The notes below the pieces were generated by a model. The model did no database searches, was not told the DNA's origin, and saw nothing but the letters and a program-made list of their open reading frames with translations. Below, one piece after another: positions 34,824 to 43,589 of a DNA stretch of 64,000 nucleotides. Origin of the DNA: Funiculus sociatus GB2-C1 (GTDB lineage Bacteria; Cyanobacteriota; Cyanobacteriia; Cyanobacteriales; FACHB-T130); contig NZ_JAMPKJ010000018.1 in the NCBI RefSeq assembly GCF_039962115.1, forward strand, positions 29,669 to 93,668. Reading direction: 5' to 3'. Position 1 is the stretch's first letter. Each line of letters begins with the position of its first letter. The position numbers were made by a program, and so were the translations under genes.

Positions 34824-36023
34824 ATGCCTGTAAAAAACCATCGCAGCTTATTAGTGACTGGTGGGGCGGGTTTTATTGGCTCCAATTTTGTGCATTATTG
34901 GTGTAATGCTTACCCAAGCGATCGCGTGGTGGTTCTGGATGCGCTTACTTATGCGGGAAATCTGCGTAATTTGGCTTTGGATGGACGAAAAAATTTTCGG
35001 TTTGTTCAGGGAGATATATGCGATCGCGCTCTCGTTGATACTCTACTACAAGAAGAAAATATCGACACAATAGCCCATTTTGCCGCTGAATCTCACGTTG
35101 ACAGGTCTATTCTAGGCCCAGGTGCATTTGTTCAAACCAATATAGTTGGCACTTTCACTTTATTAGAAGCTTTCCGCCACCATCAGTTAACGTCTCCATG
35201 CCAGCCGCCACAATGGGGGGAACCCCCGCAAGACGCTGGCTCCCCAACCCCTCTCCAACAAGGAGAGGAGCTTATTCCCCCTTCCCTACAAGAGAATTCT
35301 AAATCGAACGATTTAGCTTATCCAAACGGGCAGAGGGGGATTTTCCTCCACATTTCCACCGATGAAGTCTACGGAAGCCTCGCGCCCGAAGATCCGCCTT
35401 TTACAGAAACCACGCCCTACGCCCCTAATAGTCCCTACTCAGCGTCCAAAGCAGGAAGCGATCACTTAGTCCGCGCCTATTATCACACCTATAAATTACC
35501 AACCATCATCATAAATTGCTCTAACAATTACGGGGCTTATCAGTTTCCAGAAAAACTCATTCCCCTGATGTGCATCAACATCTTAATGGGGAAAAAATTA
35601 CCTGTTTATGGAGATGGGCAGAATCTGAGGGATTGGCTTTTTGTAGACGATCATTGTCAAGCTTTGGATGTCATAATTCATCGCGGTAAAATAGGCGAAA
35701 CTTACAACATTGGCGGCAATAACGAAGTTAAAAATATCGACTTAGTTAAGATGTTGTGTCAGCTAATGGATGAATTAGCTGCGGATTTGCCAGTGCGTCC
35801 TTCTAGCAATTTGATTACTTTTGTTAAGGATAGACCAGGACATGACAGACGTTATGCAATTGATAGCACTAAGCTGAAAACTCAGTTAGGTTGGGCACCT
35901 TCTGTAACTATTGAAACTGGTTTGCGTCGCACCGTTGAATGGTATCTCACTCACCGCAATTGGTGGGAACCGTTGCTGTCTGAAGATTATCAGGAATACT
36001 ATCGCCAAGTTTACGTATTATAG
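34824..36023 (+). CDS. rfbB: dTDP-glucose 4,6-dehydratase with an in-frame repeat insertion
   Basis: Converts dTDP-glucose to dTDP-4-keto-6-deoxyglucose for rhamnose and other deoxysugars in surface glycans. It has the Rossmann motif [23 protein letters not shown], the catalytic [10 protein letters not shown] and [12 protein letters not shown] (Tyr/Lys), and the dTDP-binding [11 protein letters not shown]. The family length is about 350-360 residues; this one has 399. The extra residues, about 121-172, lie just before the [11 protein letters not shown] strand. They are low complexity and encoded by DNA that looks like intergenic repeat. All catalytic residues are present, so it may still be active. 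Confidence 0.93.
   Translation: MPVKNHRSLLVTGGAGFIGSNFVHYWCNAYPSDRVVVLDALTYAGNLRNLALDGRKNFRFVQGDICDRALVDTLLQEENIDTIAHFAAESHVDRSILGPGAFVQTNIVGTFTLLEAFRHHQLTSPCQPPQWGEPPQDAGSPTPLQQGEELIPPSLQENSKSNDLAYPNGQRGIFLHISTDEVYGSLAPEDPPFTETTPYAPNSPYSASKAGSDHLVRAYYHTYKLPTIIINCSNNYGAYQFPEKLIPLMCINILMGKKLPVYGDGQNLRDWLFVDDHCQALDVIIHRGKIGETYNIGGNNEVKNIDLVKMLCQLMDELAADLPVRPSSNLITFVKDRPGHDRRYAIDSTKLKTQLGWAPSVTIETGLRRTVEWYLTHRNWWEPLLSEDYQEYYRQVYVL
35184..35339 (+). repeat. Intergenic-type repeat inserted in frame in rfbB
   Basis: About 150 bp contain CCTCTCC (35250) and GGAGAGG (35262) around AACAA, plus C-rich runs typical of cyanobacterial intergenic palindromes (CCCCAACCCCTCTCC). The reading frame is kept. 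The encoded segment is Pro/Gln/Ser-rich with no counterpart in ordinary RfbB. Confidence 0.7.
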
Positions 36024-36159
36024 GGTTACAAAAATAATTTCTCTGTTAAAGATAAGTATTAGATTACTGAGATTGAATAGGCTAAACCCAATATAGAGAT
36101 TTAGTAATTTTGGAGCTGGAAGTAACTATACCAATTCAAGGGTTGGGCGCTATACATCC

Positions 36160-36188
36160 GTAGGGACATGGCAATGCCATGTCCCTAC
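36160..36188. repeat. Near-perfect palindrome GTAGGGACATGGCA with 1-nt loop
   Basis: Fourteen bases (36160-36173) are followed by one A and their exact complement (36175-36188). It lies between the convergent rfbB and desaturase genes, about 140 bp after the rfbB stop. It is typical of dispersed extragenic palindromes in cyanobacteria. It could serve as a terminator, but no T run follows. Confidence 0.85.
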
Positions 36189-36274
36189 CAAGGTAACAAA
36201 ATGTCAGAACCGCGATACATTCCACCCAAGTGAGAAACGCTATAGGTAAAGCGATCGCTTCCCTACATCCAACC

Positions 36275-37378
36275 TTAACTCACTCCACTGGTAGCCTCAG
36301 CCATCTTAGGCGGAGTTCCCATCGCTTTCAACCAGCGGTAATTGGAAGCGATCGCTTCGCCCAATGTTTCATGAACCTTATATTCAATTCCAAATTCACC
36401 GCATACTTCTTCGACAATTTCTGCCAGTTTCGGGTAATGAATATGGCAGATATGTGGAAAAAGATGATGAACAACTTGAAAGTTTAAACCGCCGAGATAC
36501 CAGTTTAAAACCTGATTTTTTGGGGCAAAATCTACTGTGGTGCGTACTTGGCAAATCGCCCACTCATCATCTATTCTTCCTGTCTCAGGGGATGGTGTTA
36601 AGAAATCTGCTGTGTCTACTACATGGGCAAGTATAAATACAAAACCCATAATTGCACCCACAGTCATGTAAGTTGTAACAACACCCAAAATTACTTCGAG
36701 TGGTGAATATCCCAACATTAAAGGTACACCTATAACATAGGCTACCCAAAAAGCTTTGAAGCTGAAAAACGTTATTAAATCGCTCTTTTTCGGTGTAGGA
36801 ATTCCATGATTAATATAGTTGCGCTTGATTAGCAGAACATAGAAATCATAGATAAATCCATGAAGTGGTACAAACCCGTATAGTATCCAAATGTAAAACT
36901 GCTGAAAGCGGTGAAACCATCGATACTCCTGTTCGGGAGACATTCTCACCAAGCCTTCACCATCTATGTCCACATCATGATCAACTATATTTGTATAAGT
37001 ATGATGAAGAACATTATGACGATATCTCCATAAATAACTGGAGACTCCTAATAAATCGGTAGCTAAACTGAGTATCTTATTAACATTTTGGTTATTCGAG
37101 TAACCACCGTGATTAGCATCATGCCCAATATTAAAGGCGATTGCAGCCATTGAAATTCCAAGAACTACACATCCAAGGAGTTTAATCCATGAATCGCTAG
37201 GTACGAAGATAATAAATGCCCAAGTGGAAATCATCCATGTCAGGCAAATTACGCCTTTGAAATACATGGCGAAATTATCTCGCTGTTTAATACTTTCCGA
37301 TTCAAAATAAGCTTCAACTCTTCGATTGAGTTCTTTTCTGAATCCAACTGCTTTTGAGAAAGTGACTTTTGACTGCAT
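36275..37378 (-). CDS. desD: Front-end fatty acid desaturase (delta-6, DesD-like)
   Basis: Membrane di-iron desaturase introducing a double bond, probably at delta-6 of linoleoyl or linolenoyl lipid. The 367-residue protein has the three histidine boxes: HDANH (86-90), HNVLHH (121-126) and QVVHH, with Gln in place of the first His, near 305. The Gln form is diagnostic of front-end desaturases. Several hydrophobic helices frame the boxes. The length agrees with cyanobacterial DesD. Positional specificity is inferred from family only. The start ATG gives MQSKVTFSKAVGF. It is convergent with rfbB. Confidence 0.88.
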   Translation of the reverse strand: MQSKVTFSKAVGFRKELNRRVEAYFESESIKQRDNFAMYFKGVICLTWMISTWAFIIFVPSDSWIKLLGCVVLGISMAAIAFNIGHDANHGGYSNNQNVNKILSLATDLLGVSSYLWRYRHNVLHHTYTNIVDHDVDIDGEGLVRMSPEQEYRWFHRFQQFYIWILYGFVPLHGFIYDFYVLLIKRNYINHGIPTPKKSDLITFFSFKAFWVAYVIGVPLMLGYSPLEVILGVVTTYMTVGAIMGFVFILAHVVDTADFLTPSPETGRIDDEWAICQVRTTVDFAPKNQVLNWYLGGLNFQVVHHLFPHICHIHYPKLAEIVEEVCGEFGIEYKVHETLGEAIASNYRWLKAMGTPPKMAEATSGVS

Positions 37379-37496
37379 TCAGTAACCAATTATACACAAA
37401 TAACCGTAATAGTATAACGTCTTTTACGGTGACGATGCAGCCAAAAATCTGGGAAAACTATTAAGATTGCCCTGAAGACATATATTACTAAATTTA

Positions 37497-38036
37497 TTAT
37501 GCTCCGGCACCAAAAGGCCAAGTTGTGACGAGGAAAACGACAACTGTGGCGATCGCTAACAATCCCTGAATCACATTCCCAATCAGCGAACCTACCACAA
37601 TGCCCACACCAGCTTTCAGCGATAGCTTAAATCTAGGCTCTAGTTCCAAGTCGCGGCGATAGAGAAATTCTCCAATAATTGCCCCCAGTAATGGCCCAAC
37701 CAGAATCCCCACTAATGGCCCCGCAACCAGAAAAGCGGGCAATAATCCCAAAAAGCCTACCACCAAGCCGACAATGGCTCCAATTTGCCCCCACTTGCTA
37801 GCGCCAGCTCGTTGCGCCCCCAAATAGCTAGCGAAGAAATCAATGCCAATGCCCAGGATTAACACCACGATAGTAACGCCCAGTGGCACAGCCACAGTAT
37901 TAAAACCTTGAATGGCTCCCCAGATTAGAATGGCAATTAAAATCAAGCTGGTTCCGGGAATGCCGGGAACCACTGCGCCGATAATGCCAACAACCATGAC
38001 AGCAACAAGTAGCCAATAGAGAAGTGGTAGGGACAT
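37497..38036 (-). CDS. DUF456 membrane protein
   Basis: A 179-residue inner-membrane protein with about four or five hydrophobic segments. Typical features are LVAVMVVGIIGAVVPGIPGTSLILI, LGIGIDFFASYLGAQRAGASKWG, then GPLVGILVGPLLGAIIGEFLYRR and KAGVGIVVGSLIGNVIQGL. Function is unknown. It lies 68 bp downstream of the CCB-type gene on the same strand, but the gap is too short to decide whether they share a transcript. Confidence 0.88.
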   Translation of the reverse strand: MSLPLLYWLLVAVMVVGIIGAVVPGIPGTSLILIAILIWGAIQGFNTVAVPLGVTIVVLILGIGIDFFASYLGAQRAGASKWGQIGAIVGLVVGFLGLLPAFLVAGPLVGILVGPLLGAIIGEFLYRRDLELEPRFKLSLKAGVGIVVGSLIGNVIQGLLAIATVVVFLVTTWPFGAGA

Positions 38037-38104
38037 TTTAATTCTAGGGGTTGCGACATTTTTTAAGAAAGTGTTTATAAAGACGCCTGGTATAGCCGCG
38101 AATT

Positions 38105-38776
38105 CTATTCGCTGGGGACTGTATAAGCATCATCTAAATGAGAGCTGAGAGTGAAATCTAATTTTTCGGCAATCCCAGCTATCCAGTTTTCATCTTGCTT
38201 GGTGTAACTGCGAGGAGCATTAGCACCTAAAATCAGCACACCGCGATCGCCTATAGGCTGGCAGATTACACCTTGAGTATTCTCTGGAAGATAGTCAAAT
38301 TCAATCTGTCCAGGGTATATCTTTAGCGACACTAGATAAACTGGCTTTTGTTTTTCCAGCACGCGCTGCAAAATCGCCCCCGGTTTTACTTCCGGGTTGA
38401 CACCCAAGATACCCCGACGCAATAGCACTTGTCCTTTGTACCAAACGACAAGCGATCGCGTCACCGTATTAGTCAGCAGCAGATGCGAAGCCCAAGCTAA
38501 CTCTGTTTTCACTGCTTCTGGCAAGTCTGGCGCTAGTTCAAACCCCTCCTTACCGATCAGTTCAACAACATCAGGCGATCGCGGCTGCACCTGCTGCCAT
38601 AATAAACCTGTCAAAATCAGCAACGCACTAATAATCACGCCCAGCGCATCAGAACGAGCTTGGGATTCCGTTAGCTGGGGTGTCAACAAACGGTTAATCA
38701 GCAGCAGCACGCTCGCCAACCCACCGACAACAATGGGCAGCTGCCGCAAAACCTGATTTTGATCTGGTTTAGCCAT
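38105..38776 (-). CDS. Cofactor assembly of complex C subunit B (CCB2/CCB4-like)
   Basis: A 223-residue membrane protein matching the cyanobacterial and plastid CCB family, which attaches heme c-n to cytochrome b6. Two N-terminal helices (LPIVVGGLASVLLLINRLL and ALGVIISALLILTGLLW) precede a soluble domain with ELIGKEGFELAPDLPEAVK, ELAWASHLLLTNTVTRSLVV and ILGANAPRSYTKQDENWIAG. The call rests on overall pattern, not on catalytic residues. It lies about 80 bp after the rpaB stop on the same strand. Confidence 0.8.
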   Translation of the reverse strand: MAKPDQNQVLRQLPIVVGGLASVLLLINRLLTPQLTESQARSDALGVIISALLILTGLLWQQVQPRSPDVVELIGKEGFELAPDLPEAVKTELAWASHLLLTNTVTRSLVVWYKGQVLLRRGILGVNPEVKPGAILQRVLEKQKPVYLVSLKIYPGQIEFDYLPENTQGVICQPIGDRGVLILGANAPRSYTKQDENWIAGIAEKLDFTLSSHLDDAYTVPSE

Positions 38777-38784
38777 ACTTGCTT

Positions 38785-38859
38785 AAGGGTTGAAGGTTAA
38801 AAGTTGAAGCGTTAAAAGTTTGAATAACTTTCAAGTTTCAACTTTCCAACTTTTCAAAT
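38785..38859. terminator. Intergenic A/T word repeats with inverted arms after rpaB
   Basis: AAAAGTTTGAATAACTTTC and neighbouring AAAAGTTGAAG / CTTTCAAGTTTCAACTTT words make imperfect inverted arms between rpaB and the CCB-type gene. It may end the rpaB transcript. Similar TTTCAACTTG words occur at 44420 and 45850. Confidence 0.35.
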
Positions 38860-39588
38860 TCACAGTTCATCTGGCTCAATGATTCGCTGGAACAGATAGC
38901 CAGTGCCTCGTGCCGTCAGAATCAACTCCGGATTACTGGGGTCATCTTCCAACTTAGCTCTCAACCGCGAGATATGTACATCCACCACGCGAGTATCTAC
39001 GTGGCGTTCTGGCGTATAACCCCAAACCTCCTGCAAAATCTCAGAACGGGAAAAAGGCTCTCCAGAACGGCTGACTAGCAATTCCAGTAGGCTGAACTCC
39101 ATCCCGGTAAGCCGAATTCGCTCATCGCCTTTGTAAACTTGTCGCTTATTGGTGTCAATTTTGATATTCCCCACATGGATGACACCAGAACTGGGAATAC
39201 CAGTTGCCCCAGTTTTATCCACTCGTCGCAACACCGAACGGATACGTGCTTCCAGCTCTTTTGGCGAAAAGGGCTTCACAACGTAATCATCTGCTCCCAG
39301 CTCCAATCCAGTGATGCGGTCAGCAACATCACCTAAAGCAGTTAGCATAATAATTGGCACATCAGATTCCTTCCGCAATTCCTGACAAACGCCATAGCCA
39401 TCGAGCTTTGGCATCATCACGTCCAAAACTACCAAGTCAGGCTCGGCATTGCGAAAGGTATCCAGTGCTTCTTCTCCATCGGCAGCAGTCACGACATCGT
39501 AGCCAATCATGGAAAGGCGTGTTTCCAGAATGCGGCGGATGCTGGCTTCGTCGTCAACTACCAGGATTTTTTCTTTATGGCTTTCCAA
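38860..39588 (-). CDS. rpaB: Response regulator RpaB (OmpR family, Ycf27)
   Basis: DNA-binding response regulator that represses or activates photosynthesis and high-light genes through HLR1 sites, with Hik33 as usual kinase. The 242-residue protein has a receiver domain (phospho-acceptor D56 in LVVLDVMMP, K near VKPFSP) and an OmpR winged-helix domain ending VVDVHISRLRAKLEDD. The sequence ILVVDDEASIRRILETRLSM is close to the highly conserved RpaB start. The start codon is TTG at 39588, with GGAG about 13 bases before it. It is divergent from radA. Confidence 0.95.
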   Translation of the reverse strand: MESHKEKILVVDDEASIRRILETRLSMIGYDVVTAADGEEALDTFRNAEPDLVVLDVMMPKLDGYGVCQELRKESDVPIIMLTALGDVADRITGLELGADDYVVKPFSPKELEARIRSVLRRVDKTGATGIPSSGVIHVGNIKIDTNKRQVYKGDERIRLTGMEFSLLELLVSRSGEPFSRSEILQEVWGYTPERHVDTRVVDVHISRLRAKLEDDPSNPELILTARGTGYLFQRIIEPDEL

Positions 39589-39716
39589 GCTCGTGAACGC
39601 TCCTTCCTTAAGTCCGATTTCTAATCGTAAATTTGAGTGCTATTACATTAAGATATCATTCAATTTAGTCAGTTTGTAACGGCTGAAATTCGCACTGTTA
39701 CAGCTTTTCATACTTT

Positions 39717-39738
39717 CTTAATATTACGTAATATTAAG
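39717..39738. promoter_or_regulatory. Perfect 22-bp palindrome between rpaB and radA
   Basis: CTTAATATTAC is followed directly by its exact complement GTAATATTAAG. It lies 129 bp upstream of rpaB and 114 bp upstream of radA, in their shared promoter region, and is AT-rich. A dimeric regulator site is the natural guess. Nearby TTACA-like words (39676, 39696) do not make a full HLR1 site. Confidence 0.55.
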
Positions 39739-39851
39739 ATTCTTTAACAATAAATATTTGAGTTTGGACGTTAGACTTTGGGCAGAGGCAAAATTTGGGT
39801 CTCTACCAACTTTATTCCCTGGCTCCTAGCTGTAGCCTATAGTTCCTAAAA

Positions 39852-41381
39852 ATGGCAAAGCCTAAAACCAACTATGTCTGCAACGAATGTGGGGCAGAAG
39901 CTTCACAATGGTTTGGCAGGTGTCCCTCCTGCGGCACCTACAACTCTCTAGAAGAACAGTTCTTGCCACAGTCTGCTTCCCATCCTAGTCGGGGTTTGCA
40001 GAGTTCGCAGCGCAACGGCAAATCAGCCGCCAAAATCCCCCAGGCCAGAGCATCTCTGACATTCGCGCAAATTACCGACAACCATCAGGAGCGATGGAGT
40101 TCTGGCTATGACGAATTAGATCGGGTACTGGGCGGGGGAATTGTTCCCGGATCTTTGGTGTTGATTGGTGGCGATCCTGGGATTGGTAAATCAACGCTGC
40201 TACTGCAAACGGCGAATCAGCTGGCGCAGAGGTATCGCATTCTCTATGTCTGTGGGGAAGAGTCGGGACAACAGGTGAAGCTGCGGGCTTCTCGCTTGGG
40301 TGTCGCAAACACCAATCCGGATGAGGAAGAAAATGGCGGCGCATCTGTCGAGGTGGAGCCTGCTGTATCTGTAGAGGCTCCTGTGAAATCCATCGCTGGT
40401 GCGGCTGCGGACTTATATGTGCTGGCGGAAACAGATTTAGAAGAGATTATTAGGGAGTTGGAAGCTCTAAGACCGAATGTGGCGGTGATTGATAGCGTTC
40501 AGACGATTTACTTACCGTCTCTGACTTCTGCGGCTGGTTCAGTGGCTCAGGTGCGAGAATGTACTGCGGCGCTGATGAAGGTGGCAAAAGGCGAGAATAT
40601 CACGCTGTTGATTGTGGGACACGTAACGAAGGAGGGTGCGATCGCAGGCCCGAAAGTTTTGGAACACTTGGTAGACACGGTACTGTATTTTGAAGGCGAT
40701 CGCTTTGCTTCTCATCGACTTCTGCGTTCAGTAAAAAACCGCTTTGGTGCAACTCACGAAATCGGCGTTTTTGAAATGATCGACCGGGGACTGCGAGAAG
40801 TTTCTAACCCCTCGGAGCTATTTTTAGGCAACCGCGACGAAGTGGTTCCCGGTACAGCCTTGGTAGTCGCCTGCGAAGGAACTCGCCCGATTGTGGTAGA
40901 ATTACAAGCCTTAGTGAGTCCCACTAGCTACAGTTCTCCCCGACGCTCTACGACTGGCGTTGACTATAACCGACTGCTGCAAATTTTGGCAGTCTTGGAA
41001 AAAAGAGTCGGCATACCTTTATCTAAGTTAGATGCTTATGTTGCATCTGCCGGAGGGCTGAATGTAGAAGAACCTGCGGTAGATTTAGGAATGGCGATCG
41101 CTGTGGTTGCTTCTTTTCGCGATCGCATTGTCGATCCCAGCACCGTTTTAATCGGCGAAGTCGGCTTAGGCGGACAAGTTCGATCAGTTTCCCAGATGGA
41201 GCTGCGGCTGAAAGAAGCAGCTAAATTGGGCTTTAAAAAAGCCATTGTTCCCAAAGGGCAAAAGTTCCCAGAACTCGGTTTAGAAATTATTCCGGTGGCA
41301 AAAGTGATAGATGCTATCATTGCCGCAATTCCGCCTCAACATCATGCTGATGAAGAAATGCTGGAAGAAGATGAAGATTGA
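39852..41381 (+). CDS. radA: DNA repair protein RadA
   Basis: Branch-migration helicase/ATPase in recombinational repair. The 509-residue protein has an N-terminal zinc finger (C10-NEC and CPSC in FGRCPSCGTY), a RecA-like core with Walker A GGDPGIGKST (about 106-115) and the RadA-specific KNRFG motif (SVKNRFGATHEIG). A Lon-protease-like C-terminal domain follows. Residues about 155-190, after LRASRLGVAN, are an acidic low-complexity insertion (NPDEEENGG..., EVEPAVSVEAP). The ATG at 39852 gives the usual MAKPKTNYVCNECG. It is divergent from rpaB. Confidence 0.96.
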   Translation: MAKPKTNYVCNECGAEASQWFGRCPSCGTYNSLEEQFLPQSASHPSRGLQSSQRNGKSAAKIPQARASLTFAQITDNHQERWSSGYDELDRVLGGGIVPGSLVLIGGDPGIGKSTLLLQTANQLAQRYRILYVCGEESGQQVKLRASRLGVANTNPDEEENGGASVEVEPAVSVEAPVKSIAGAAADLYVLAETDLEEIIRELEALRPNVAVIDSVQTIYLPSLTSAAGSVAQVRECTAALMKVAKGENITLLIVGHVTKEGAIAGPKVLEHLVDTVLYFEGDRFASHRLLRSVKNRFGATHEIGVFEMIDRGLREVSNPSELFLGNRDEVVPGTALVVACEGTRPIVVELQALVSPTSYSSPRRSTTGVDYNRLLQILAVLEKRVGIPLSKLDAYVASAGGLNVEEPAVDLGMAIAVVASFRDRIVDPSTVLIGEVGLGGQVRSVSQMELRLKEAAKLGFKKAIVPKGQKFPELGLEIIPVAKVIDAIIAAIPPQHHADEEMLEEDED

Positions 41382-41459
41382 TAGGTGGTAGTTGAATTAT
41401 GGCTAATTCTTCAAAAGCCATGATTCAATTAGCGATTAACTAATGACTAGAGGAGTGTT

Positions 41460-41924
41460 ATGAAAAATCAAATAAAGATTTGCGGCGTTGTAGTTTCCGT
41501 TTTAAGCTGCATCGCCCTGACTCAGAACGCGATCGCGCAGAACACAGGCAAGATTAATATTGAAATCGAAGGACTACGGAATCAACAAGGCGAAGTTTGT
41601 CTGAATATTTTTTCTGGTAGCAGAGGATTCCCCAGCGATTCGGAAAAAGCTGTTAAAAAACAGTGTTTTCCAATAACAAAACGTCCTCTTACCGTAACGT
41701 TAGGAGGCTTGAAATATGGCAGCTATGCTGTCTCGGTATACCACGACCAGAACGGAGACAAAAAACTAAACCGAGACAGTTTAGGTATTCCCGCAGAAGG
41801 ATTTGGATTTTCTAATAACCCCTTTGTCGGCACAGCACCCGCCAAATATAGAGAAGCGCTGTTAATTGTTGCCGGAGAAAGTACCAATATCAAGATTATG
41901 ATGAAATATTCGATCAATAGTTAA
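41460..41924 (+). CDS. DUF2141 secreted protein
   Basis: A 154-residue exported protein. A signal peptide (ICGVVVSVLSCIALTQNAIAQ) precedes a DUF2141 domain with IEIEGLRNQQGEVCLNIFSG, a middle KQCFPITKRPLTVTLGGL, YAVSVYHDQNGDKKLNRDSL and GFSNNPFVGTAP. Function is unknown. AGAGGAG lies about 5 bases before the ATG. It follows radA by 78 bp, possibly on a separate transcript. Confidence 0.88.
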   Translation: MKNQIKICGVVVSVLSCIALTQNAIAQNTGKINIEIEGLRNQQGEVCLNIFSGSRGFPSDSEKAVKKQCFPITKRPLTVTLGGLKYGSYAVSVYHDQNGDKKLNRDSLGIPAEGFGFSNNPFVGTAPAKYREALLIVAGESTNIKIMMKYSINS

Positions 41925-41958
41925 ATACAGAGCAATAGGGTCATTTAGAAGCTCAAAG

Positions 41959-42134
41959 CCCCAAATCTGCGTAAACTACAGCTATTTGGGGTGACACAAA
42001 CAAAGCCTGCTTTTGCAGGCTTTGAGAGTCATTAATCTCGCACAACGCAAGACTTCTTTTGTTCGCCCTTGACTTCAGGATGCTGTTGGCGCAAGAACCT
42101 AACCTTAGTCCCGCAATCCTTACAAGGGTTGCGG
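41959..42134. terminator. Three hairpins in the rplL-DUF2141 convergent gap
   Basis: Stems are CCCCAAAT/ATTTGGGG (41959-41991), AAAGCCTGC/GCAGGCTTT with loop TTTT (42002-42023) and CCGCAATCCTT/AAGGGTTGCGG (42111-42134, one T-G wobble). Read on the minus strand the second is followed by GTTTGTGT and can terminate rplL. The remainder of the gap from 41925 to 42228 holds no recognised gene. Confidence 0.7.
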
Positions 42135-42228
42135 AAACCGGAACCTCCCCTATTAGGAGAGAAATCTTATCCGGAAGTCGTCAACAGTATCCTTTAGTCG
42201 TCGGCGCTTATGGGGTGGAACGCAAATC

Positions 42229-42627
42229 TTACTTAACAGTAGCCTTCGCGCCAGCTTCTTCCAGCTGCTTCTTGATATCAGCAGCTTCTTCCTTGGCAGC
42301 GCCTTCCTTAACTGGCTTAGGAGTGGATTCCACTAAATCCTTAGCTTCCTTCAGACCCAGACCAGTGATAGTCCGCACCACCTTGAGGATGGCAATCTTC
42401 TTATCAGCTGGAACATCATCCAGAATCACGTCAAATGCAGTTTGCTCTTCCACTGGTTCCGCAGCAGCACCACCACCAGCACCAGGAGCAGCCATCATCA
42501 TCATGCCGCCAGCGGGTGCAGCAGCACTCACGCCAAAGGCTTCTTCAATCTGCTTAACGAGTTCAGCAGCTTCCAGTAGACTCAGTGATTTGAGTTGGTC
42601 GAGAATTTGATCGGTTGTAGCAGACAT
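42229..42627 (-). CDS. rplL: Ribosomal protein L7/L12
   Basis: Stalk protein of the 50S subunit that recruits elongation factors. It is 132 residues: an N-terminal dimerisation domain ([18 protein letters not shown]), an Ala/Gly hinge ([17 protein letters not shown]) and the C-terminal domain with VGKDVILDD-like [20 protein letters not shown] and [14 protein letters not shown]. Length is normal. It follows rplJ by 85 bp and belongs to the same transcript in known cyanobacteria. Confidence 0.97.
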   Translation of the reverse strand: MSATTDQILDQLKSLSLLEAAELVKQIEEAFGVSAAAPAGGMMMMAAPGAGGGAAAEPVEEQTAFDVILDDVPADKKIAILKVVRTITGLGLKEAKDLVESTPKPVKEGAAKEEAADIKKQLEEAGAKATVK

Positions 42628-42712
42628 GAATAATCTCCAGTAAAATTGATTCTTCTGAAGTCCGCCTGTGCAGACTTCATTTGTTTAGCCGCGACTTTAG
42701 CCACCCTTAGAT

Positions 42713-43282
42713 TTAAGTAGCAGCATCGCTTTCAGCAGCATCGCCTTCGACGTTGCCACCTTCTTGTTGATCGGACACCGCCTGTAACCCTCTTGCAAGC
42801 GACGCAGGAACCTCGTTGATACCGATGGCAATCTTGGCTGCCAAGGAATTGAGCGCCCCAGCAATTTGCGCCATGAGTTGTTCCTTCGAGGGCAAGTCAC
42901 CAAGTGCCTTGACATCAGCTTCACTAAGAGAGCGACCTTCCATGACACCGCCACGAAGTTCTGTCTTCTTGGTGGCTTTTTGGAAGTCTTGATAAGCTTT
43001 GATAGCGCCGCTCAAGTCGTCTTTTACTAGCAGGAAGGCGGAAGACCCAGTGAGCAATTCCGTCATTGGTTGCCAGGCGTCGTTACCATCCACGGCAATT
43101 CGCATGAAGGTGTTTTTCGCCACCTTGCACACTGAGCCACTTGGGCGCAGTCGCCGCCGCAAGTCAGTAATATCAGCAACGGTTAGCCCTTGGTAGTTAA
43201 TCACAAGTGCCAAATTGGACTGATCCAAAGTTTCTTTGAGATCGGCGACAATCTCGCGCTTATTTTCTGGCGATCTACCCAT
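42713..43282 (-). CDS. rplJ: Ribosomal protein L10
   Basis: Anchors L7/L12 to the 50S stalk. The 189-residue protein begins MGRSPENKREIVADLKETLD and has ALVINYQGLTVADITDLRRR, CKVAKNTFMRIAV and the later PSKEQLMAQIAGALNSLAAKI. A GGAGG ribosome-binding site lies just before the ATG. The C-terminal tail is acidic (EGGNVEGDAAESD). It is the first gene after an L10 leader that carries a hairpin with a T run. Confidence 0.97.
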   Translation of the reverse strand: MGRSPENKREIVADLKETLDQSNLALVINYQGLTVADITDLRRRLRPSGSVCKVAKNTFMRIAVDGNDAWQPMTELLTGSSAFLLVKDDLSGAIKAYQDFQKATKKTELRGGVMEGRSLSEADVKALGDLPSKEQLMAQIAGALNSLAAKIAIGINEVPASLARGLQAVSDQQEGGNVEGDAAESDAAT

Positions 43283-43331
43283 CTATGTTTCACCTCCTTA
43301 CTAAGTGCAGAATGCCAAACTTTCAAAAGCC

Positions 43332-43362
43332 CAATAAAAAACCCCAGTGGTAAAGCCGGGGT
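43332..43362 (-). terminator. Attenuator-like hairpin upstream of rplJ
   Basis: Read on the minus strand, CCCCGGCTTT...CTGGGG is followed by TTTTTTATTG. The stem is GC-rich and the T run is clear. It lies about 50 bp before the rplJ start and can attenuate read-through from rplA into rplJ-rplL. Confidence 0.75.
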
Positions 43363-43495
43363 AGGAGCGATCGCATCCTTAATATCACTTCTGCCATGCT
43401 ACTTGCGGCTAGAAGATTGATACTTGATGCGATAAAGGCGCAAACCTAAGCAGGAAATTAAGCATATGATCGCTCCTGCTGTCTCCGGCGCGTAC
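43363..43495 (-). ncRNA. L10 leader-like RNA upstream of rplJ
   Basis: The 307-bp gap between rplA and rplJ contains a structured-looking region. On the minus strand AGCAGGA pairs with TCCTGCT (around 43452-43489), followed by TAGGTTTGCGCCTTTATCGC and then the attenuator hairpin. L10 leaders, which bind the L10(L12)4 complex, occupy this place in many bacteria. I matched position and general form, not a covariance model. Confidence 0.55.
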
Positions 43496-43547
43496 TTATT
43501 CAGTTTATTGGGCTTAAATCTTGAAATCTTTCTCCTTGTATCCTTCC

Positions 43548-43581
43548 TTTCGTAGGCTGGGAAGAAGCCCAGCCTACGAAA
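43548..43581. repeat. Perfect 14-bp inverted repeat next to the rplA stop
   Basis: TTTCGTAGGCTGGG is exactly complementary to CCCAGCCTACGAAA across a 6-base loop (AAGAAG). It lies 9 bp downstream of the rplA stop on the minus strand. No T run follows. It is either a Rho-assisted or processing hairpin, or a dispersed palindrome. Confidence 0.85.
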
Positions 43582-43589
43582 TCTAAATT

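Noticed and set aside
39670..39705. HLR1-like TTACA words upstream of rpaB
   Set aside because: The two half-sites are not spaced or oriented as in a proper HLR1 direct repeat.
42059..42228. Possible right end of an IS605-type element downstream of rplL
   Set aside because: A hairpin with CCGCAATCCTT is present, but no transposase codons or matching left end could be found.
42059..42610. 183-codon open frame opposite rplL
   Set aside because: Ala/Ser-rich shadow of the alanine-rich rplL sequence, with no family features.
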